DNA of 64,000 nt from Lytechinus variegatus (Eukaryota > Echinodermata > Echinoidea > Temnopleuroida > Toxopneustidae), in the NCBI RefSeq assembly GCF_018143015.1, contig NC_054743.1:31583934-31647933 (forward strand). The letters run 5' to 3'. The position numbers and the translations under genes are program-made. The notes below the pieces were generated by a model, which saw nothing but the letters and a program-made list of their open reading frames with translations, did not search any database and had not been told where the DNA came from. Positions 48,135 to 58,700 of this stretch are shown here, piece by piece (positions within the stretch are counted from its first letter, which is position 1; the number at the start of each line of letters is the position of its first letter).

Positions 48135-51100
48135 TTATTTTACCTTCACATTCCAGATACACGTTGAGACTGCCTATCCCTTTAACAATTCCATATCTAC
48201 AGATAAAAACATTGTAAATATACATTGTCTGGAATCCTGATGTACCTGTACACACATCATACCTCACCCAAATCTTTGCCTTTGCCATATATGTTCTTCA
48301 CACGACATATGTTCAGAGAATCAACACACAATCACTGCTATATGTATTCATTGGCTAACGATTGTTTCCAGTTTTGGATTTGATCATAAAATGATTTTAA
48401 AAAAATCGTTAAATGTTTTTTTATCCATAGATAAAAAGTAGGCCGATATGTGAATTTATTTAGGTATAAAACAAGTAACTCTTGAGCAATATCAAAGCTG
48501 GCCAAGTTTTGCATTCTTCTTGGTTGACATGTCTTTTTTTAATATTACCATGGTAATATACATGCCTATGTGTGCTTACCATTGGTGATTTTCATCATTA
48601 TTGGGTTTCAGTTTAGACTCCATCATCCAGTGTACCTTGTTTGGTTGCCATTAATTTGCATTTGCCACTCTTCACCCAGGTGAAGTAAAAATAGATGGGG
48701 GACTTGGCACTGCAAGAGAGGAGGGGGGGGGGGGCTATCTACATGTACATGTACATCATAGTCCATTTTCTACTTACATGTACATTTGTAACGTTAACCA
48801 GCTTGATACTAGTTTAGAAAATTGATGCAAGATGTGAGGGAAATTAGAAGATAAACGCTATTGTTCCCAAGAATATTGATGTTTGTTCATCGTGCATTTG
48901 TATTTATATTTCTGTTTCATGCAGTTTCTAAGCAACGCTCTCTTTGATGACACCAAATGCTGGCAACCTTTGTTTCCACATGAATCTATATGTAATATTG
49001 CATTTATGATACTATTGTTGATTAAATGCACAGAACAGTCTGATTTTTTCAAATACTGGGATAGTTTCTTAATATACATGTAGTGTTCCAGAGAATTATT
49101 TAAATCGCGTATCACAGAAATGACAGAATAGTACATAAATCCATTAGCCATGAAAGAATATCAGTCGAAATGGTTGAGATTTCATGCATTGTTGGTTGCT
49201 AAAAAGAAACATTCTTTTTGTATTGTAATCATGTGTAACTGTAACCAAACATGTAGGATGAGAATGTAAATAATAGTTTCATGCAAATATTCAACGAATT
49301 GTATGAGTAATGACATTTTTGCGACACTGTCTGTGATTTCTTCCAGCAAACTCTTCTCTAAGCCAGGACAAGTACTTTTCATTTTTTCCTCTACGAAGGT
49401 GAATAAAAGAGACGACAAAAGAGTTTGGTTTAGCTGGGGAGAATATCTATTTTTCTTGCTGAATAGGTGATCGATGAATGGGAAAATTTGATTTCTTTTC
49501 CTCAGAATCAAAGCAGAAAATTGTTTCCTTTTGTGCGCAGTGCGGTCCCTTGTTAATGCCAGGGCAAGCGTGGGAAATGGATATGGAATACCTCCATGCA
49601 ATGTATGTTTTGGGATTGATTCTGCATTTAAATCATTCAATTGTGAATGTGAATGTTTTCCTGAGTTTGGTTGACAGTTTGATTTGATGAATTTTTAGGT
49701 CTTCTGAGGGCCTTGAACTTCGACGGCGGAATGTTTTCATTCATTTTATTCAAAATGGGAGGGCAATAGAAGGAACTAATCCACAACGTTGTGGAATAGA
49801 GAATAGAATGGATACTTTGAAATCCCCCAAGCAAGTTTTGAGAATATCTTTTGAAATTATCATTTGTATTGATGAGTGAGAATATCTCTGGGACGATGTT
49901 TGTTATTCTTCTTGGAGATTAGTAATTATTGCCCTGACAGCGATGCTGTCTCTTTTGCAAACTCTGCTGAATTAGAGGCCGTTCTCATTACGCTTTCTTA
50001 AACCAGTTTACTGGAAACTGATTCAGGAAACCAGTTTGGAAGATAGTTTTGCTAGCATTTCCACTTGATCACACATAAGTGGTTTTCAAAATCACTTCAT
50101 GTAAAGTAATCTTGTTGCTATGGAAACGCTCTGGGGTGACACATTTCGGGTGAAATACAAAACAGCAGCTTAGGTATTCTACACCTGTTGTATGGAGTAG
50201 TGTGCTCAAAATGTGCGAAGATCGCTTCTTGAAGAACGGTTGTGTCCTCACTTGTGCTAAAACCAGTTTACCGAGCCGAAGCGATCTTAAAAACTACATC
50301 GCGAGGTGGTTTTCTGAACAGGTTTGGACGATCGCTTCCAAGATCGCTTCGACCATTCTTACTGTAGTAAACTGGGCTTGGGTGGTAGTATGGGTTGGGG
50401 GTTGGGTACTCAGTCAGGAAAACCATAGAACCATAGACAAGAAGTAGGGGTGGGTCAGCCATTTATTGACAGCCGGTGGATCATGCAAAACAGGGAAAAC
50501 AAACCCCTGTAAATAAGGGAACAATGAATATAAACAATTAATCAATACTGATCCAAGATCACATGATCATCATATCATATCTTGATAAATGGTATATCAT
50601 TAATCGTTAAATTGTATTTCATTAATCAATTGCATGATTATGGATTTAATTCAATAACAATTTAATTCAAGTACCAGAAGAAATTATACAACATAAATTG
50701 TACGTAAGTATACATAATTCATTTCTTGCTCATAAGGCTATCACATTACTAAGAAGAATTATTGATCACTTTTCATTCAATGAAGTCTTATGTTCACAAA
50801 AATATATTCCAATTAACCAATGATAATCACAATAATGTAGCACTGATTTTAAATCATTCTTTCTAAGCACATTATATCATAGTATTTAAACAGTTATTTT
50901 GTAATTATTATACATGTAAATCACAACAAAATAACCATAACTTGGCCATCCTGACTAACTCACCCTACTATAGGCCAAGAGAAAACAAGGGTACATCCAC
51001 CAATCACCCTCTGGAGACCTCACTCGGCATCACTCATACATGGTAGTACGTCAAATGAAATTCCCTAAAAATTGACATAAGAAATTTAGCTAGTATGGTT

Positions 51101-53500
51101 CCTTAAAACTCATCTAATTCAATCGAGTCTGAATTTCCAAGACTACTACTACCACTCGGCAATTATAATCAAAATAAATAAAGTTCATTCACTTTCTAAG
51201 TACAGCGAACGGGGGGGGGGGGTGTACAAAACTGATCATGGCAAAGTACTGACAAGAATATAAACTTCGTCTAATGTACTCGATCTCATCATAGAAAAGA
51301 ACATAATATAATTTCATTTTATAAACTGATCATAAGAAATCTTCACCTTGTAATGTGAAATTGACTATAACAATAACATGAAGCATATAACGATCATGTA
51401 CCAGATATACAAAATTGAATTGACATATTCAACCCTACTCACTGTGATAATTGTTTTCTTAAGAATAATATCAACGTAGTCAAAATCTTAGCTGCTAAAT
51501 TGATAAAACGATATAACTTAGAATCAAACTTACATGCCTCCTTGTCGAACTTGACTTGGAAGAACGAACATAGTACCCCTAACGTACACTGTCGTCACAA
51601 ATCGCTTTCTGATTTATCCTACCGTCGTAACAACATAAACGCTTATTCTTTCGCGCCACCTACACTTGAACGCTATCTGATGTAAATATCCTTCCACAAC
51701 ATCACAAATATTTATGACATATCACTAGATTCAGTATAAATGAAAAGTATAATGAAAACAACTATGAATTTAACATAAACATCATTCACATCATGAATTT
51801 ATGAGAATAATCAGCTATAAAAATCTGAGGAACTACGTTCACTTCTTTGAGTAATATCATCATTGACGTTACGTAACAGGTGAGTAACCAACAGAACATA
51901 TCGACCAAAAAGAAATACACTTTCGCTTTAAATTCTCGTATGGTGTCTCCGCTAAGAAAAAAATGATTTTGCAGTAAAATTCAATTTACCACATTACTAC
52001 ACGTTAAACTAGTTTCCACTGAACTAGTTTTTAGGAAGGTAGTGGGAATGGTGTCTTAGCCTCTGCCTTGTTACAAAATAGGTACATCTACTCATTGACT
52101 TGGCTATACAATAGCTGTACAGTATTTTGATAATGATCATTTTTTATACAAGCATCTGCAGATTCTGTATAGCAATGTATGATAATTTATAAGTTGCATT
52201 GAGGTCTGATATAGTTGTGGCAAGTCACAATACACCTTTATGCACCTGAGTAATTGTTAAAAAATATCTTATCTGTTTTATTCATTATGAAATGATTTGT
52301 GGAATGGAAAGGTGAAAAGTTGAGTGAAAAATAAAAAGACAAGCAGATAAAAAAATATGGGCGAAGAACGAAAGCAGCTTTGACAACGTTTTGAATGAGT
52401 GCCATTGAGTTGCAGTGGAAAATGTGTTTTCAAGATGATCCCAGTTTATATTACACAAAAGCACCAATCATCAATCTACGAGATACAATCATGTACACCT
52501 TTCGATCAGGAACTATATTAAGTCTGCCTTCCTAACCAGATCCTTAATGAGTTAATGAGGCAGGCAAATTGGCAAAGAATGAAATCTACACGCTATTTCA
52601 TTAAGCGACATCAACAAATAATCTGCATGCCCGCGACGTCGATTAACTCAAAGGGATGCCGATGGAGTATATTGTTGTGGATGTGCAACGTTGGGAGCTA
52701 CTGGACGGCATGGCACGTGGGAATGTTATTAGCTGGGGGATATTGCCGTGTTAACCGGATAAACAGAGTGGGCTGGTGTTGTTGTTTTGTTAGTGAAACA
52801 GGATTACATCCAACACATGCCGTCCTAAGAGACGAAAATATCCCTGGCATCAGTGTAATGTTGTTGACGGGTTGGCAGCCGATGGGGTTGCCAGAGATGT
52901 TTAATTACCCCGCTGAAAGAGGTTTAATCCCTTCAGAATTATGAAAAGTGAAGTTACATCTTTCATGTCATCACAGCCCATTACATTCAATATTTCAACC
53001 TGCTTTTTTGCACAGATGGCGATATCTTTTTAATGATTATTACCCTTCTGATATTCAGCTGAGCTGTTCGTTGATCAGAAACATATTTTGATCTACTCGC
53101 GCTCCCTTCATTTTTCTTTGATGAAGACAAGCCTTGCCATTCATCAGTATTAGTCGCTTTTATCCTAATGATGTTAATGGTTGTAATGCCATTTTAATAT
53201 TGAGCAAGAAAATGGGGAATCAAGTGGATGTAGCCTTAATTTAATTGGGTTGAGTTGTATCGATAGTACCAAACCATTACAGACGAATGAAGATTGGTGT
53301 AGAAATGGAATACCTATCCTTGATTGCCAATGTCTAGACTGGACACAAGAAACATATTTTGCAAGCGATGACGCACCTTGATAAAAATGTAAAGCTCTCG
53401 ATCAGCACATTTCATAGTGGCTCTACCTATTCATTTGTCTGTGATGAGCATCAGCAATTAAGATATTTTACTGGTTTCAGGGTGAAACATAACTTTTTAG
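48135..53500. other. Long intron stretch, few features
   Basis: A G10 run is at 48723 and a perfect palindrome ATATTACCATGGTAATAT lies at about 48541. At 49975-50345, AAACCAGTTTAC and GATCGCTT motifs repeat in both orientations, probably a decayed MITE. Bases 50500-52300 are very AT-rich. The minus-strand 152-codon frame at 49182-49640 and the plus-strand 129-codon frame at 52555-52944 are the longest in the intron, but neither shows a domain I recognise. Confidence 0.4.
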
Positions 53501-53501
53501 A

Positions 53502-53810
53502 AGCACTTGCCCAGTCGGGCAAGTAAATCTTTAAATAGTTAAAATATACTTTCCCAAAAATCTATTTCACTTGCCTGAAAAAAATCATTGAAAACAAAGT
53601 TTTACCTCTTCAAAAGAAAGTATTGTGGTTTTATAAACCATTGACCTTTTCCAAAATTAGGGTCAATATCATATCATATATCGACCCTAATTTGGGTCAT
53701 GCTACTGTGAGTATTTTGCTTGCCCAATTCGGGCAAGTAGTTTTGGTCTTTACTTCAAAACACTTGCCCGACTCTAACTTTTACTTGCCCCGGGCAATCG
53801 GGCAAGTGCT
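53502..53810. mobile_element. MITE family M14 with CACTTGCCC palindromes
   Basis: The ends AGCACTTGCCCAGTCGGGCA and CAATCGGGCAAGTGCT are inverted repeats, and each end is itself palindromic. The motif GGGCAAGT or its complement ACTTGCCC occurs at least six times. An inner hairpin pairs AAATTAGGGTC with GACCCTAATTT. 309 bp. Confidence 0.75.
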
Positions 53811-54465
53811 TATGTAGTACCCAGCTGGTTTCCATGGCTGCAGAAAGATGTTTCACAGGATTTATGGGGGAAACAAGATACCCACTAAACATGGAGGTAC
53901 ATTTGAAAATCAATTAAGTTGTGAGCATTGTGATTGGTAGAAATATTAAATAAAAATGGAACATGGGCAATTTGTTTATTATTTTCATTTGTGCATGTTA
54001 TACAAATTAGGAACATTTGGATATATCTTGGTTTTTCTTGCCAGGTAATTTGTTCTGTGGAAATGTAATTGATATTTACAATGATTGGTCATATATATAG
54101 TATACAAGATACAAAAATTTTTCCAGGGAAACAGACATTTTACGATACTTTATGGTACAGGCAAGTGGGTTAGAAACTTGTGTTTATTTATAGTTTTCAG
54201 TTTGCTTTGATTGATTACAATTTAAAATTTCAGTGATAGGGTAGTTATCATTATTACCCGAGTGGGACTTCAACTTGTATTGCCAATTTACTGGCAATGT
54301 AGTTACCTTTTAACTGCAGCCGTACGAAAACCCTCAGGGGTAAAATACGATTAACTTTCTTAATTGTTTTTATTTTGATAACACACCTCTGAGGGCCTGA
54401 TAGTATCTGGAAAAGCTGATCAGTGCTGGTAATATACTAATCTTGTTATGTTTTGTTATTGTCGT

Positions 54466-55205
54466 CAGGGCCCCATCTTACAAAGGGTGTGTTTATGCTT
54501 CCATTGCGGGGACAGAATCAGCGATTTCAAACGTTGATTCAAAACGCCGATCGTAAACGTGGTTCTGGGAGTGCTGTTTATGCTTAACTTTTCAGAGCAA
54601 ATCATGATCTCCAGCTGGCTTCGCATCGTAAAGCGAGGTCAAATTGGGCGCGCCTTTTTTCGAAAGTTTTTTTTTCCGATTGTTGTTATTACGTGAAGAT
54701 AACATGGAGCAATACAACTGTATTTGCCCGCGGATTTTCATCTCACCGGAAGCATGTACCAAATGACGTCATTTAAACACGTTTATGATCGTGGTTCTGT
54801 TTATACTTCCCCAGAAAGCCTGATTCTGGTCAAACAACGTTTACAAACGCACCTTTTTGTGAGTTTACGATCGGCGTTTTGAAACAGCGTTTAAATGAAA
54901 GTAAACATGGACGCAACCGTGTTTTGGACTAATCACGTTTGGAAACGCTGATTCTGGCCTGAAAAGTGGAAGCATAAACACGGCCAAAGAGATACAAGAT
55001 TTTTCCACGGAGATTTTTCTGCAGAAAATTTGCAAATGTCCTTTGTAAACAAAGGAGAACACACCAAATTGTCAGGAAATCAATGAATTAATTAAAATAC
55101 ATTCGTATTTAACTAAACCCCCCCAAAAAAAAACATGCATCTAGATGTTGACTTTCCATAGTTGGGGTTGATTGGATCAATTGCAACTCTTTGTAAGACA
55201 GGGCC
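54466..55205. mobile_element. MITE family M7, copy split by M6
   Basis: The left end CAGGGCCCCATCTTACAAAG mirrors CTTTGTAAGACAGGGCC at the right. The middle shows AAATGTCCTTTGTAAACAAA and TTGATTGGATCAATTG as in the copy at 40362-40634. The element M6 is inserted 20 bases from its left end. Confidence 0.75.
54486..54984. mobile_element. MITE family M6, nested in M7
   Basis: GTGTGTTTATGCTTCC at the left mirrors GGAAGCATAAACAC at the right, with inner arms AGAATCAGCG and CAAAACGCCGATCGTAAAC. 499 bp, flanked on both sides by CAAAG (54481-54485 and 54985-54989), which looks like a 5-bp target duplication. Contains ATGACGTCAT in the interior. Confidence 0.85.
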
Positions 55206-55276
55206 GAGATGATCATTGATCTCTTGATGGAACTCTGTAATGGATGATTTGCAAAATATTGAAAATAGAGCGAAAC

Positions 55277-55510
55277 ACTGGTGTGTTGGCTCAGTTGGTA
55301 GAGCGTCCATCTCACAACCGGGAGGTTTGGGAGTTCATACTCTGGCTGTGTCAGACCTGAAAGACGTTAAAAGATGGGAGTTGCTGCTACCCTGTTTGGC
55401 GTTCAACGATTAAAGGGATAGAGCCTCGTCGATCTGGTGCTGCACAGCGACTTCTGGGCCCACGATCGATTGGGCAAAGCAAATCTGTGGAGTATTTCAT
55501 TTCTATTTCA
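55277..55510 (+). mobile_element. tRNA-derived SINE, third type
   Basis: The A box TGGCTCAGTTGG (55286-55297) is perfect and GTAGAGCGTCCATCTCACAA is strongly tRNA-like, but the B box is damaged (GGAGTTCATACTC). A GTGCTGCACAGCGACTTCTG body follows. It resembles the tRNA-related repeats described from sea urchins (SURF type), by structure rather than by a checked alignment. Confidence 0.7.
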
Positions 55511-55578
55511 AACAATAAAATGTGGATTTCCATTTAACCAATAAGGGAATTCAGATTATTATGATTAGAAATCTTGGT

Positions 55579-55796
55579 TTCAGGACATTCGCTCAGGCGA
55601 CAATTGTTCTGCTGCAACTTCCACACATTAAGACGAATGACCAACTTTAACCCTGGATTTGAGAGAATTCCCTATCCTAGACCTAACCCTAAACCTACAA
55701 GTAACATGTAACCCTATCACAACCCTAGCCCTATATCTATAAAGACGAAATAAAGCCCGGAGCAATTGTCGTCGGAGCAAATGTTGTGTCACCGAA
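55579..55796 (-). mobile_element. MITE family M12, copy 2 (inverted)
   Basis: On the minus strand it reads GGTGACACAACATTTGCTCC and GACGACAATTGCTCCGGGCT as in the copy at 24917. The plus strand centre carries CCTAACCCTAAACCTAC, telomere-like. Confidence 0.8.
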
Positions 55797-55799
55797 ATC

Positions 55800-58700
55800 T
55801 TAGTTGTGATGAAATTTGCAGAATGACACATTCAAACATATCTACATGTATTGTTTTTATAGGAGCTGTTTCATGCGTTTGGGGTCAGAAGAGCACAGCA
55901 ATATTTTATTAAATTAAACAATGAAAACTGAGTAGACTTCTGACTACTAGTAATTCAAACTTGTGTAAATACAGACGTACATCACTCATGAAACCAAGTT
56001 TAGCTTAATTAAGATATAAAAAGAAAGTGACCAGGGTATTCAATTTAAGACTGTAATTTGGATCATGATGAAGGCTTATAAAAGTAATACAATGTCATTC
56101 ATGCATGCTGTGGTAAAGAGTATTGAAGTCACCAAACAGACAAGACAATCAGTCACTGAAGAGCTGACAGGCAATATTTGACTTCATCCAATCTTTCAAT
56201 TTCAAGGAAATTCAGCAACAGCAGAGCAATTCTTACATTTCACCCAATTTGTGAAACATGTGTGCCTGTGTCAAAATACATATCTTAGCAGGATTTAGAT
56301 TTGACCTGACAAAATGATGGAAGGATAAATCCATATTTGGTATTGGCTTGGATGGGAAAGGGCGGGATACCCCAATTGGTGGAGACCTCCACCCCTCTTC
56401 CGGTAGTGTGTGCCCCTTTCTTAGAGTTTGCACCCCTGCCAGGGAAGAAGTGTGCACTCTTCTTGCTCCTGACTGTGAAGGCACACTTTCTCCATGGCCT
56501 TTCAAAAGTAGTTTTGTTCCTCAATTTAAAAATTGAAAAAACAGGTTCATGTTTTGAATCTTTGTTTCGTGCTCCTATAGACACTGGCTATGGTTTATGA
56601 GAAATGAATGCCCAGGAAAGATATTTTAAATCAGTGCTACTATATCTTATTGCAGGTGTTCAAATTCATGCTTGTATTTAAAATTCATTCTGTTTTTATA
56701 CATCAACTTTGTTTTGAAAACTAATTTTCAGGGCAAAACAATAAGAATCTGACATTTATTTGAACTTTTGTTAATGGGATTGAGAAACACAGCTGATATT
56801 CACAAGTGAATAGTGGATTAAATCAAATAATCATCTTTAAATATCAGCTCCGATGAGAACATCTGCACATCATGTTCATTGTCTGAATTCTTGCACAAAA
56901 CAATAGACTAGTGCAGTGGTATTTCTCGATTTCTACTTCAAATCAATCTTCACTGTCATTTCTCCTCACTTTCCATGGTCGAGACCCTGCCAATGCACTT
57001 CGCCACATCATGCCATTGATTTTCACGCATTATGCCTTTGCACAGCAGCGAACAATTGCCTATGAATGGGGAATCATGCGCCTGAACACCTTTGCTTTTC
57101 ATTTGTGATTCATTCTGAGATTAGTCTTAAGTCCAGTCAGGATTAATTGAATTAATAACACTGAAAATTCAGTTATAGACCCATACCCTTTAACAAAATG
57201 TATAATCTATCTGGAGAATATGATTCATTATATTGCTTTGATTTATTTGAAATACATTGTACCTGTATTCAAGCATTGAGTGAATAACAAAGCTGCATGC
57301 ACTTCAGCTGTTTTTTAGTAAATAATGCAGATATTTTCAAGATGAATCTGTTACAACTGTATGAAATTGCAAAAAAAGTAATGTTGCTGGAGACCAACGA
57401 CTATTGTTATTCCCTCACCCACTGTTTTATTATTTTTCATTCTTAAGAATATTGCAAATTTCAGTTGTAAATGCATGACTCTGTTTTACATGTAGTCAGA
57501 TTCCTTTTATTGCATGCGAAAAACAATGTTATCTCACCAGAAAATTTAAAAGATGTTTGAAATGAAGATTATGGAACAATGTTGCGTTTCGTTCCTTGAC
57601 AGGAGACCAGCAGCGTTGTAGGATACCATCATCATGATATCACACCGCTGTACAAACACAGGTGTGCGGACCGAGACTCATTGCGGGGGTGCGATAAATG
57701 CGCCCGTATCGTCGATCAATACCCCCCAACACATCTGCGTGATCTTGTCTTTGTCACCCAGTAGCAATATGTGTTGAATAGTGACGATGGGTGCATCTCC
57801 ACACCGGTTTGGATCGATGGCCCTCATTTCGTCTTTGTTTTTTGGTCTGCTCGATCGTCCTGTAAAGTACATGGTCATTTTGTTAAATTCACTATATTGT
57901 TAACATGAATTAAGAGGTTCAATCACTGTTCATATCTTTTTTAATGTGAGGAATTTATGTTAGGAATTTGAAGGGATTTTAAAGGATAAAAATTTAGTTG
58001 GAAGTTTATTTTTTAATGAACAATGTCAGTCCAAAAATGCGGTAGTTGTACTAAATGGATTCATGGAATACCTTTTAGGTTGCTTCCTGGGTGGAGAGTG
58101 ACAAATATAGCGTAGTGTCAGTGCAAAATGACTTTAATTGTGCATCTGTGCCAAACAGCCAATCAAAATCAGGGTTTCTGCTGATAACAGCAATTCATAT
58201 TAAGGTTCAATGTTAAGTTTTATGCAACTTGACTTTGTGATCTACATCTACATGTAGGCTAACACATCACTTTGCCTTCATGAGTTATTAAACATGCGGC
58301 AATATGTTGGTTTTTCTAAAAGCTTTGAGATATATTGCGTGGTTAGTAGAAGTGATCGGTTCTCGTGCTCGAGTTGCACGAGGGACCCAACTTGGTCGCT
58401 TGTACTAATTTGACTGTTCTCCTGGGGTGAATATAATACATTAATGTGCTGTGCTGCGATCAGGTTCATTTATACTAGGGATAATGTGCCTCTCAAAGTG
58501 AAGATTGGCCTTGTTTCACAGGCTTGAGTGCTTGAAGAGATTTTTTTTGAGGGAGAGGAACATTTGCGAAAGGTGAAAACTATCATTGTGAAATTTTAAG
58601 TTCTTTTCCTGTCTTTTTTAAAGGAAATATGCATCTATTTAATAAAATGGTCCATTGGAAATGATTGCGCTTGAAATGCTTTCCAATCCCTACTAAAAAA

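Noticed and set aside
49182..49640. 152-codon minus-strand ORF, longest in the intron
   Set aside because: No recognisable domain, no splice or promoter context, and AT-driven composition.
55277..55350. tRNA gene candidate
   Set aside because: The A box is perfect, but the B box is damaged, no matching acceptor stem is visible and a SINE-like body follows. Called a SINE.
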